In this document: positions 49,869 to 61,217 of the stretch, in pieces
Numbering within the stretch: position 1 is the stretch's first letter
Layout: each line of letters opens with the position of its first letter
Assembly: GCA_022578605.1 (NCBI GenBank)
Contig: MU394126.1
Span: 62,001-126,000, forward strand
From: Camillea tinctor
Taxonomy: Eukaryota; Ascomycota; Sordariomycetes; Xylariales; Xylariaceae
Length of the DNA: 64,000 nucleotides
Direction of reading: 5' to 3'
Notes under the pieces: generated by a model
Database searches by the model: none
Told to the model about the DNA's origin: nothing
What the model saw: the letters and a program-made list of their open reading frames with translations, nothing else
Made by a program: the position numbers and the translations under genes

Positions 49869-51141
49869 TCACGCGTCGGGATCATCACCCTCATTATCCC
49901 CTCTCCCAGAACGCGTCCAGTACAGGACCCCGCCGATTTGCACTTCCTCCCTGTCCTCCTCTTCCTGCCTCTTGCGCTTCCTACCCGCCCGTCTAGCGTC
50001 CACACCCACGCCCCCTAGACTCCTACCCGCTCTCGGGGGGATGATAGCAGATCCCGGCTTCTTCTTCTGCCTCCTCCTATTCGCTATCTTCCTGCTCAGC
50101 GGCTCATCGGACGAATCCTCGTCACCGCCATTATGTTCGCCACCGCGCAGCCGCAGCCCTCGCGCACGCCGCGTCAGCTCCTCGATCTCGTCGCGCGGCA
50201 GCCTCGCCTGCACCCCTTTCATGCCCGCGCGGAGCAGCGCGCGGAGGCGGGTGATCCTGTCGCCGTCGGGGTTGGGGATGTGCGCGAAGAACCTATAATC
50301 ATCGCCATTACCAGCATCGGCGTTAGGGTTACTATTGTATCGCACGGTGGGGCATATAGATCGAACTAGGAGTAGGGCCTGAAGAAAAAAAGAAATGAAG
50401 ACGGAATGGGTAACGGAATGGTTAGGGTTAAAGGATCAAAAGAGTAAGGGGAAGGGTGAAAAGAAAAAGGGGAGGTAAAAAAAAGGGGGCCAACCCACCT
50501 CTCGCCCGCCTCCTCCGCCGTAAACCCCAGCGCGTGCACCATGCCCAGGAGGAACATATCACTATGCGCCCAGCCATTATGCGGCACTCCGCCCAGGTGC
50601 TCCCGCAGCGCGGCCTCGCCGCCGGGCGTGTCGCGAGCGACGTCCGTCCAGGCGCGGTCCAGCATCGCCGTCAACCTCCCTTCTTCTTCCTCTTCCACCC
50701 CCTCCTCCCCCAAACCGACTTTTTTTGCCCCCCCCCCTCGCCCTTCGTTCCGGAGAGCACGCTCCGCCACGCCCTCACCATCGCCTTCGTGATCCGCGCC
50801 CTCTCGCTTCTGCCCAGGGTTCCGCACGCGCCCTCCACGAGCTCCGCGCACACCGCGCGGCTGACGTCCTGCACCGCGCCCCCTTCACCGTCGCTATTTC
50901 CTTCGGCGCGCGCGTGCCGCCGTATGCGCGCCTCGAGCCCCTCCCTGCGCAGCAGCAGCTCCACGACGGGGTGCAGCGGGGGCGGGTCCCTGGGTTTTCT
51001 GTGCCGCGCGCGGGAGGGGGCCGGCGGGGCGGGGAGGCCGCGCCGGTGTTGCGGGGGGAGCATGTACCACTGCGGGAGATCATCGCGAGAGTCCGGCCTG
51101 GGGGGTCGGCGAGCGGGGGCGGGGGAGAGTTGGTTTTTCAT
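49869..51141 (-). CDS. Unrecognised basic protein, broken reading frame
   Basis: I do not recognise a family. Three open segments in different frames run in order on the minus strand: from the ATG at 51,141 to about 50,738, then about 50,738-50,499, then about 50,331-49,869. The first shift coincides with a run of ten C at 50,728-50,737 (G in the coding sense); one extra G would join the frames through GTKGEGGG into AKKVGLG. A 99-bp intron (50,690-50,788) is possible but has no branch site. The second change fits an intron from GTGGGT at 50,498; the AATAG acceptor at 50,332 keeps the frame, while the better-looking CTTCAG acceptor near 50,379 leads to a stop. The protein is Arg/Pro-rich at the start, helical in the middle, and has Lys/Arg clusters resembling nuclear localisation signals near the end. 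Exon limits are uncertain. Confidence 0.5.
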
Positions 51142-52100
51142 GGTTGTTGGCAGTAGGGGGGGGGGGCTTGGCGATATGTTTGTCGGTGGGTATGAATGTA
51201 TGGTTTAGGTTGATGAGAACGATCGCAACGCTTGTTTCAATGTCCTCGTACGAGTTCGGGGTATGGAATATCACCTAAGAGAATAGGGGTATAGTTGGGT
51301 GATCTTCTTTGGCGGGCTTGATGTCTACGTAGCTGTCCAAGCAGATGCCAGCGATGTACTTATAAGGATATCTCATGCGAAGGAACTGCCTCAGCCACCT
51401 GGCCTTGAGGTGTTAGGATTGTAAGTCTCGTTATTTTAGTATCAGTCTTCCATTTGCACTCATGATTGAGCCATCTCGGATTAATAAAAGGGATAATACT
51501 GTACTCTAGTTGCAGTATTTTCTTGCTATCGAAGGTCCTAGAAGAACAATTAGTCACAAGAGATTAAGAAAGTGTGCTTCTCTATCCTCTGGGGCCTGAA
51601 ACATAGGCACCTTGTATAATGTAGACAATCCTTCAGGCTCCTTTTAGAATTCACCAGTAATATGATCCTCGAGTTGTGAGTCTTGAAATTAGCGTGGATA
51701 AGTAACGACTCTTCTAGATGGTTCGCGTGGCCCTTTTAGGAAGCATTCTCCCCTCAGTAACACCATACAGCTTTCTTCCCCCTTCTCTACGATACTGGGG
51801 AAATCCCTCTTCACTAAAATTAGTATAGGACAAATACATATAATATTTCGTCTATGGCTAGCGCTAGAGATCATGTACTTCTATGATCAAATGGAACCCT
51901 TATACACTCCTACTTAGAAACAACGCAAAGACAGTACCTGTATTATAATATTTAGACCCTTTTTGTTTTCTGTTCTTCCCAACGCCACGCTATGATATAC
52001 AATAGTGATCAATAAATACAATGATATCCGCCAGCACTCAAGCCTAGGCAGATAAAGCTATAAGAAAGGGATTATCCTAACACAAATCCCCACATCCCCT
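51142..52100. other. Intergenic region
   Basis: It lies between the unrecognised gene (its promoter side) and the stop of the TFIIIC gene. Frames are short and unconvincing. The stretch from about 51,400 is AT-richer and probably includes the 3' UTR of the TFIIIC gene. Confidence 0.5.
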
Positions 52101-55100
52101 CTACCTCGCATTCTTTCCCTTAACATTAATGAGCTGTCCAACAACAAGCCACCACCACTCCGCCATCGTGGCCCCAAGCTCTGACTCGACGCGCTGTAGA
52201 AGTCCCAGCGCGTCAAGCCAATTCATGATAAGTCTCGCCTCGAACTCATCTATCACCGGTTTCAGCAGCACAGTAGCACTTGCGGGGGTCAGTGGGCCCT
52301 TAGTTGCGAGCGCGAACACCATCATCGAGAGGTACTCGATCCAACGGGGCCTGTTCAGCTTTCCGAAGAAGTCGACCCAGATAGGTATCTCGCCCTGTGG
52401 GCCCTCAGTAGGTGGACTCATGTTCTTAGCCTCTTGCAATAGCGGCATGTCCTCGTCATACATGTACGTCTGCGTGGGGACGAGTCGAACCTGAAAATGG
52501 TAGTAACTTTTCGGGAAGAGTCTTCCCTCATAGTTGCCGGGTTCAAACCCAAACGGTATGTTGGGAATGTCGAGAGCATCTGCGCGGATTCGGCCTGCGG
52601 CCTGCAGGTTGATGATTGCCATGATAGTACCATCATCAGATGCATACGGAAGTAGGAATTCCTTGTTGACCCTGAAACTCTCATCAAGTTGCGACTTAAA
52701 CGTAGTAGCTTGCGTAAACTTTTCCGCCCGAGACAGCTTATCTAACTGCTTCACGAATTGAGCATGTAGCCTGAAACTTTGACCCATGATCTTGCCTTTT
52801 GCCCTGACCACAAGTTTTTCCAACCTCAGCTTTGAAATTACCTTGCCAAGGAGCCGGTTCACCGATGCTTCATCGCCATTAGCTAATTGGAGGAGCTTCA
52901 TCCGAATCTTTTCTGGTGAATCTGCACCCTTTATTGACGTGCAACATAGAGATCGAACCCAGGACCTTGCGAGACCTAAAATCGCTTCGTCGTTTTGGTT
53001 TCTAGGTATGGGGATCGAAATCGACTCGCTAGAAGCCGCTTCAATCCTGTTGTACACCGATGCTTGAGAAAACCATATTTCTCTCCAATCCACGACCTCG
53101 TTTATAGGGTCTTCAAGAACATAGGCCTCGTTCAGTGCACGGAGCGACGTAGGTAGGCTTACATCTTGATGAGTCTCCAGCTTTGCCGTCCATGTGATTA
53201 GTGAACCCCAATCGTAGTCTTCTACATTGTCGTAATTAAGAGGAGCTACGTCTCCCCTCTCGTAAGCCTCGAGGAATGCCGACTGGAACTTTGTCGTCAA
53301 AGCGTCAACATACGTCTTTCGCTCTCTCATCATTCTGGGCCAGAATTTCTTCAAGGCAGATAAAGACATCTCTGGGAAATACTTCATCACCAAACCCATG
53401 TCTACTGTCTGATCTACACCTCCTATGAGGGTTCTAAAGACGACAAAGGCAGCAATGAGCTCTGTCTCCCCATTAATTGGACGAGGATGAGTGGAGCGAC
53501 CCCTAGGTTGTCTCGGTATTGTTGTCAGAAGTCGTGTTTTGTACTCAATGTTGAGCCCCGAAGTCGTATTCCAATCATCCCGTAATAGACGATTATACCG
53601 TGGTCGTTTCACTTGAGCTCTTGATGACGACTCTTTATTCTTTTTGGCCCGAGTAGGATCAGGCAGACCGAAGTCTTCATCCTCCTGGGTTGCTTTCAGT
53701 ATTTCGTCGGGTAGATTATCTACAGTGTATTGTGTGGTGTTCGGCCATTCGACAGCTAAAGGTTTCATATTCGCCTTGGATTTATCGCTGCTAAGCGATA
53801 GGAATATGTATTCAGGAGCCACTGAGCCATGAGAGAGAATTTGAGTCCCTTCAATTGAAAGCTCCCACCTCTCGATTTTAGCAATGTCTCTCATGAACTT
53901 GCCGTACAGAGGATCAGCCCATGAGCTAAGCGCAGGTGCTCGCGAAGTCCTAGGAATATCGGTTATGCTTCGCGGCAAGTTCTCTCTCTGGAACCATTTA
54001 GAAGATGGCAAAGAACCGACCATGGTAAAGCCCTGTGTATGGGATTCGAAGAAATCTGTTGTAAGCCGAGGCCATCTACCGTGAGCAGTGCCGCAAACTG
54101 ATTGGACTTGAGAAAATCGTACACCGGTGTCTCCGGAGTACGTACTTGCATTGTCATCCGTACCACAGACATCTTGGGTGTCTTCCATCACGAAGTCTTC
54201 TTCATCTTCCTCAGACCCAAGATCTTCAAAGGCAAATGATGCTGAAGTTGACGGCTCAACAAACCTATCAACATTTTGATTCTGTCTAGAAGTATAAATT
54301 CCACCCATAGCATCGTCACCAATACCTTCGGAATCTTCTGTATGAGTCCGGTACAATTTGTATCTAGTCGAGGATTGCCGTCTCAGGTAGGCGTCATTTT
54401 CTCGGGTGCTCTTCACTGAGGACAATATGCTCTCGATGCCAGGGCCTGGTCGATTATTTGCCTCCGGATTCCATGACCATGCACCTGATGCAGGATCCTG
54501 AAGACGCGAAGATGTTTCATCCCACTTCCCGGCGTGGTTTTGATTCTGATTCCAAAGGTAAAGAGCCAATTTTCCAGTGTCCCAAAATTCGGACTCGGGC
54601 CTTTTTCTATATTTCCGGCTATTCTGTATCCTTTCTATCCCTTGTGCGTCAATCCGAAGCTTCTTGGTGGTCTGCTCATTTTGATCCTCGTCATTATCAC
54701 GGGGACGTTTCGATGCGGTCGTGTTGATGGGTATATCAACCATGATTGGCATTGGATATTGTAAAACCTCAACATCCTGCGTCTCATCAACGCCCTGGTG
54801 TGGTGTGATGGTGCTGTCATTGTGCAAACCCCTGTGTTTCGAGTCAAGAGCGTCGAAAAGTTCAACTTCCCGCTCTGAAAGCGAGAAAGCTTCAGGTATA
54901 TAAGTCTCTGGGAACATCTCCCTCATCTTCTCCTTGATGGCAACGACTTTAGGGTCAGTTGAAAGATCAACTGACTGATCATTATCCCCCCTTACTTTGA
55001 TGAGAATAGCACAATCCTGCATACTGCCACGGCTATCTAGGAAAAAGAAATGTAGCTGCTTGAGCACACCAGCTTTATCCATTTTGCTCACAGTGCTTTG

Positions 55101-58100
55101 GCACATCTTCCGATCAGGAGGGGCTAAGTCATCATATTCCCGATTCCAAAGAGATACGAGGGCTAAGTAGAGAGATTTCTGTCCAGGGAACACACCGGAG
55201 TTGTGATCGAGGAGATATTCAATGATTTTCGACGTACGCTCCCTACGTTGAGCTCCCAAGGATGCGTTTCCTGATTTGGAAGTTTTGAATGAAGCGAGGA
55301 TAGAGGTGTCAGGTCGTTGATATCTCGGCACAATGTCTGGAATAGGGCCCCTCAATGGCGGCAAAAGTAGTTTGTCTCGTGTATGATACTCTGTATCCAT
55401 GAAGTGCCCTTCACTCGTAGTAGGATTTGAGGACACCGAAGTCTTTGGGGCATTGCCCATAAGCTTAGAGCTACCTACCAGTGTATGGGGAGAAACACCA
55501 GATTGGGAATCTTCTCGGGGCCCTACTTCGTAGGGGAGTTTGTTGGTCACATGGAGTAAGTTGGAAGCTTTTGGCGTGATATCTCCATCTTTTTGGCCGT
55601 GTGTTTGATGAAGGGGCCCGACTTTTTTCTTACGTTGACTGGGAGTAGAGCCCCGACGTGTCGTACCAGGAGGAAAAAGTCTACTAGGTATAGGTGCTGA
55701 TTGATGACCCTGCTGCATACGATCAAAATCGTCAAGAGTCTGTAGGTCTTGCAAAAGTATAGCACCCCGAGTAGAGGCAGGCTTAGGGGTCCCTTTACTG
55801 ATCGTCCCGGTAAGATTCCCAAGCGCGCGGACTCGGGTAGAAGTAGGCGTTGACAGATTAATAGATGGCGAATCAACGCCATCTCCTCTGGTTCTATGCC
55901 GAAGCCCAGGAGATGAGGATGCTAACGGCCTTATATCGCGTTGCCTGAGCTTAGGCTGGGGTGATGGTTGTCGGGGTGGTGGGACAAAGTCAGGATTGCA
56001 AGCGGTTTGGGATTTATTGAGATGATACTCCAGTCCGTTTGAGTTTCTCCAGCTGCTTCCGCACTTTTCGCACTTGTGTGACTTGATTTTGCCTCTCCGT
56101 GGTCCTCTTCGCTGAGTGATTGGACTCGCTTTGGTCTGTGCCGGTTCTTCCATCACAGGGGGACTCTCTATCTCTGTCACATTTAATGGAGCCATTCCCA
56201 AACTGTCTGTACTTTTGTCTTGAATCGCCGTTTCTGGAAGTTTCTCATCGGGCTTGACTTCTACGGCTTCAATCACCCCAAGGAAAGACGGGTCCTTGAG
56301 CCTGTCAGATCTAAATACAACGACACATGATCGTTTTGGTCGACCTTTTCTCTTCTGACCAGATTCCAATGGGTTTCTGAACCCACGATATACACTGGGG
56401 GTTCTGGGTTGAGGTGTTTCTGTGATATCACGGCGCTCTTTCGGCGGTTCTAACGATTCTTGTACAACGGCTGAGGAAGGTTCCTCCGTGGTCTGGACTT
56501 TCGTGGGTAGTCTGTGAACAGTATCGTTCGGACTTGTGGCTATTTCAGGGTTCACGGGTGCTTCTTCCGCTGCTATCGTCGCCAATGGTTCTGGTGCTTT
56601 GGGCTTGGGCGGTCGCCCCCTGCGTCTTGATGATGACTGTTCTCCTTGTAAATCATCCGGGAATCGCTTCTTCCTGCGCCTGGAATTCTGTTGTCTGTCT
56701 TGTGCACTCTTTAAAGATGATATCGCACGACTAAGGGACAAGAGCGAAGAGGAAGCCAGTGGCGCGAACTTTGATTCTATGGGCAAGGAGAACATTCGAG
56801 GTTTGTTTCCAGTTGAGTAGGTGCGTAAAGGCTGCCCAGTGGGGGGGATTTGCCCATTTGCATCTTGATCCTGAACCTTGTCCTCTTTCGAAGCTAGTGC
56901 TGATGAGGTCATTTCATTAGCCGCAAAGAATTGGTAGGTCATTGTTTTCCCCATTCTTGTGAGGGTTGAAGTTACTGAAAGGTGCTCAAGATGCCGAGGT
57001 TGCGAGTTGGGAAACGAAAGTGCCGCATTCAAAGCTGCGGTGTATTTCCGATAAGCATGCCCTATAGTTTGACGGCCAATAGATGCATTTGAAGATCCTC
57101 CAGCGCCAGATCTCTTGATGATCTCGAAGACGGTATTCGTGATTGGTTTCTGCGGCGTCCAAAGCAGGGGGATGACCTTATCTGCCTCGTGAGGAGTGCG
57201 CTTAGTAGATGCGCGTTTGCCTTTAGACTTCCCTCGGGATTTCGAAAGCGCCTTGTGCCTAGCCCTAGAAGCAACTCCGCGTGCTCCGACTCGCTGAGAT
57301 GGAATGTTGAGCCTAGCCTTGGGAGTTGTGCGGAATATCTTCCACTCAGCTGGTGTTGGTTCACGGAGGAACTTAACGCAGTCTTTGAAAAGTCGATGGC
57401 TATTCGAGAACCTAGCAGCAACAAATGTGACTGATCCTATGCTAGTGAGCCACCTGGAGGTTTTTGCAAGGGCTCGCATCTGGGGTACGCGCTCCTCTAC
57501 ATCCAGTTTCGCTCGCGCATCACAGTACCGGATGAGTCCCCAGGCCTTCACTACGGCGATGAAAGCTTGCGCTATGGCTAGATAGTCTAACCTTTCGCCG
57601 TTCCACTTCTGGCTAAAGGGAACTGGGTCGAGGTCCTTCGTCAATGTCTCGGGCGAAAGGTCAATTTTATCATACTGGAGACCATCGCGATCCGCATCTT
57701 CTTTTGCCTTCTCAGCAAACTGGGCAAGCCATATTTTGCTAGATCTGCATCCGCGCAAAAGTATGGGCTGCTTGATGATGTAGCCCTTTTTGGCGAGAGC
57801 ATCGGTACGTGTTGGGAGTGATCTCTTGTCTTGGCCTGTGAGGCGCACTAAATCGCCCTGCAGTATCCCCTTTTCTTTCACGGAGGCGATATCAACCAAT
57901 GCTCTCCATTCGAACGTGGGCACCCTTTTGAAATCAGGACCATGTCCGGTCAGTATCCTCCACTGCCTCTCCTCAGAAACATGAAGACGTGGTCTGTATT
58001 TATCGACTCCCTTCCCCGAGTTCCGTGAGCCTCTGCTCGAGTCTGGCTGGCCTGTCCTAGACGGTTTTGCTGGAACTCCGGAAGAAGCCGGACCTGGTTC

Positions 58101-58521
58101 GGAGAGCGTTTCATCATCTTCGTCTTCAGGCAAACAGAGAATTTCATCAAGAGAAAGATGGTTGGATTTTCTGTCAACGCCAACAGATACATCCGGTCTC
58201 GCTGCTAACCAACACCAAACCTTGGAGGCAACGACAAGGTCATCAGGTTCGATTCTGAGGCCTTGCCCGTAAGGAGTCACTTCAGGACCAGCATTTAGAT
58301 CCTGGCCATCTTGGTAGAATGATTTAATTGCAGCAAGCAGGTTTGTCACGCGACAGCCTGGTCGAGATGTTAGTTTCCGTTGATACTGTGGACGGTTGAC
58401 CAATCAGACAATGGGAACTGCCAAAGACTTGGCAAACCGAGCCGGTTAACATACCTCGTGAACCTGAAAAAGCAATCTCAGTCAGGAGTGACTCGATCAG
58501 CTCGTCAAGTCCTTTTCCCAT
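52101..58521 (-). CDS. tfc3: TFIIIC B-block-binding subunit (Tfc3/Tau138)
   Basis: This is the largest TFIIIC subunit, which recognises the B box of tRNA genes and recruits RNA polymerase III factors. Exon 1 (58,521-58,455) encodes MGKGLDELIESLLTEIAFSGSR; a 97-bp intron (GTATGT...GACCAG, branch ACTAAC) leads into exon 2 (58,357-52,101). The total is 2,107 residues, far longer than yeast Tfc3 (about 1,160), as is usual in filamentous fungi. The junction SGSRG-CRVTNLL restores a winged-helix start that the downstream frame alone lacks. The B-block helix-turn-helix segment (LVRLTGQDKRSLPTRTDALA) lies at about 190-215. A CxxC...H zinc-finger-like motif (KCEKCGSSW...YHLNK) lies near 780-805 within a long disordered, basic region. 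The C-terminus has the conserved winged-helix segment with RPRWIEYLS and MNWLDALGLLQRVESELG. I cannot exclude additional in-frame introns. Confidence 0.92.
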
Positions 58522-59117
58522 ATTGAATTGTGATTTGGAGACATCGGTGGTTGGGGGATAAAAAAAGAAGAGGGGGAAAAAAAAAGAGAAGTTGATCTTT
58601 TTTTTTTTTTGTTAAGTGCAAGACTCGAACGAGGGTGCTTTGGAGATGGCAAATGCAGCAACTGCGTGAAGAAGAAAAAATATCGGCAAACAGTGGATGG
58701 TGGGGTTTTTAGTTTGGAAATGGAACGGGTGAATGGGCAAAACGGAAAAGCAGGGAACTTTGAAAGAGACCCCACTAAAAGTTGATGTTCTTTCAGCTGA
58801 TTGCAGCTGACATGTACTCTATGATAATAAGTCTGCTGAAACAGGTGCTTATCATTCAGTTGCACAAGCTTTTGTTCCTCTGATTATGACTTACGTACGC
58901 CCACTTGTAGACAACACAACCTGATACTACTTTCTTTTCAGTTGGTATTACCTGATTATCTACATACATATGTACGTAGGCACTACTAACTAATCCAGAT
59001 ACTAGTACCTATGTAGCATGTGTGACAGTTCGAGTTCTAGACCACCTAGATTGCGGGTGACAGTTGCCGCTAACGACATACTATTCCATTAAGATGCCAT
59101 CACATCAACTACTACTT
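58522..59117. promoter_or_regulatory. Upstream region of the TFIIIC gene
   Basis: It contains A/T runs, and in the sense of the gene it is pyrimidine-rich near the start codon, as expected of a fungal promoter and leader. The 122-codon frame at 58,497-58,865 overlaps this and the first exon in another frame and has no recognisable domain. Confidence 0.4.
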
Positions 59118-59503
59118 TACATATGCCGGGATTATTCCAGTATGTGGAGTCGAAAAGTAGCCTTCTTGTTTTAATTGGCTGCAGCAATATTCAAGTATCA
59201 ACTCACTTACATCTACATTACTAAAAAATGTACATATTTATACTTACCTTAATAAGGTAAACATTTTTATTTTTATTTTTTTCCTTTTTTTTCTATTAAA
59301 AAAACATGCACAACATTACTTCTTTACGCTGTATAAAGCCTACTATATATATAAGCCTAATTTTTAAAGGTTTTATTATATATAAATTGTATATATCCCT
59401 TCTAACAAAATAACTAAATAAGTACCTTCATTGCTGCTGCAGCCAATCACAACAAGAAGGCTACTTTTTAACTCCACATACTGGAATAATCCCGGCATAT
59501 GTA
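59118..59503. mobile_element. 386-bp MITE-like element with ~70-bp terminal inverted repeats
   Basis: Positions 59,118-59,187 and the reverse complement of 59,503-59,431 match at about 66 of 70 bases. Both start TACATATGCCGGGATTATTC and end in GGCTGCAGCA. Three of the four mismatches are C/T or G/A changes. Each end is a TA, which fits the TA target duplication of Tc1/mariner-type elements, although the TA could be part of the repeat. The interior (about 240 bp) is very AT-rich, has no coding frame and fits a non-autonomous miniature element. It sits about 600 bp upstream of the TFIIIC start codon. Confidence 0.85.
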
Positions 59504-60149
59504 CTTACGTACCTATTTCTAATAGAATTCGACAGAAGGATTACTATAGAGATGTGATACCAAGTAAAATGATGTTTTTCTTTTTTTTGTTCAACGCTTA
59601 TAGAACTGGAAACACTCCTTTTTTCACTTGACCCCCCTCCCCCCAAAAAACTTGTCCTAATGTAAATAGTAGTAATATGTAGTATTTACCCTAAAATGAT
59701 GCGAGACTAGACTTTCAAGTTCCGAGTTGGTATATACAAAACCTCCCGTGCCGCAAAGGCGCAGCTTTGGGACCGGAGATGGATCCAGAACCTACCTAGC
59801 GAGTGTTGCTTGGTACTCACCTATGTACGATGCCTAGGAAAAGCTTGTATAGGTAGAAACAGTGGCTTGGGATCATTACTAATAAACTCCAATGGGCAAT
59901 TGTCTATTTGCTAAGGTTATTGGTGGCCTTTCCTTGGTTCGGGGTTGTCCGTGGGCATATGTAGCTAAGGCATTAGCTACCAATCATGCAATACCCGACG
60001 CAGCGTATATTACAGTATTGCAGTCTTACAGTATCTCACGAGTGTGTGAATGAGGAAGGTGGACGGGGTTAAATAGTGTGTGCGTTTGGGGGGTATCTTG
60101 GGTAGTCTGCTGGAGTTTCGATTTCCGAATCGATCCAGTAGGTATATGA
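59504..60149. other. Intergenic region
   Basis: It lies between the miniature element and the stop codon of the CCDC137-like gene, and includes that gene's probable 3' UTR. No gene was seen. Confidence 0.5.
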
Positions 60150-61217
60150 TTACGATGTATGCAATGACGGCCGCTTCTCCTCCATTATTTTCCTGTACGA
60201 AGCAACAATATCGTCCCTGACCGATTGTAGCTCTTCTCTCCGCCGCAGACTGCCCGCTGACTTGGGTATCCCTCCAACCTCGACAGCTGCTCCCCTGACA
60301 AAAAGCTTCTTCGAAGGCTTCACAGTGAACTCAGGCGGTGCTTCGACGACGTCGTGAAGGCCGGGTCTGACCTCTCCGCGCTTCTTCTTGAGGACCTCCC
60401 AGGGGTCTTCGTCGTCGTCGGCAACCTCGCCTATGTACTTGGTCCTCTTGCCCTTCTTGCCCTTCTTTTTCTTGCCCGAAGTACCGCTCTGGGAATCGAT
60501 CTTCCATGTGACGCCGTTCTCCTCGTCCTCGAGTTCTTTTTCAGCCTCGAGCTCCAGCTCCTCTTCCCGTTTCTCCTTGATCTTCCGTTCTTCCTCTCTC
60601 CACTCGTCGTACAGCTTGTGCATCTGTCTCTCTTTCTTGGTCCGCCATACCTTCAAGCCTAGGGGATCCTTATTCCCCCGCACAGAATTATTGATCAGCC
60701 CCCCGACCGGAAGCTCAGAATCTACCCGTGCTGCGAACTCCGACATACGTTCGCCAGGTCGGATCTTAGGGAGTTCCGGGGCATCTTTGGTTTTAGGGCT
60801 CGGGCCAGCATCGGCACCCTTATCCTGATCTCCTTTCTCCTTCTTCTCCTTTTTCTTATTCTTCTTGTCTGGCCCATCTCCATTATCCAGCCCTGAACGA
60901 GGCTTCTTGCCCCCTGCGAAGGCCATCAACCGTTTGAAAGCCCGGGGCGCATCGTCTTTCTGGGCGGCACCGCGCTTGCGTTTACGGTTATTACCCGCTT
61001 GGTTCGACTCGATATCTGGATTCCCATTCCCGTTTCGTTTCTGCTTATCATCTTTCCCAGTCGGTTCTTTTGCAGGAAGGGCCCTTGCAATTTGCGACGG
61101 TGGCAGATCGAAGCTGCAGCAATGGCCCGATTAGCGACATGTTTGGAATTGGCTCAAGGTAGGTGACAACACTAACGTTGAGGGGTCCTTGACCTTTCTT
61201 GTATGTTTGTGTGGCAT
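60150..61217 (-). CDS. CCDC137-like nucleolar coiled-coil protein
   Basis: Two exons, 61,217-61,177 and 61,113-60,150, are split by a 63-bp intron (GTTAGT...CTGCAG, branch GCTAATC) and give 334 residues. Exon 1 encodes MPHKHTRKVKDPS. The protein is lysine-rich and mostly helical: nuclear/nucleolar-type basic clusters, then PKIRPGERMSEFAARVD, a long Glu/Lys/Arg coiled coil, a KKKKGKKGKR cluster, and VVEAPPEFTVKP near the end. The order of motifs (RPGE...F..R, then a coiled coil, then APPEFTVKP, then a helix ending SYRKIMEEKR) resembles human CCDC137, a nucleolar protein. A role in ribosome biogenesis is inferred. The downstream frame starting near 60,929 lacks the true N-terminus, because the reading frame continues upstream without a stop to the acceptor at 61,114. 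Confidence 0.8.

Noticed and set aside
50415..50435. GGTTAGGGTTAAAG word resembling telomere repeats
   Set aside because: Only about one and a half units, inside a candidate intron; no array.
52930..52975. tRNA T-arm-like word (GGGTTCGATCTC on the minus strand)
   Set aside because: It is inside the TFIIIC coding sequence (RSWVRSLCCTS) and has no tRNA arms around it.
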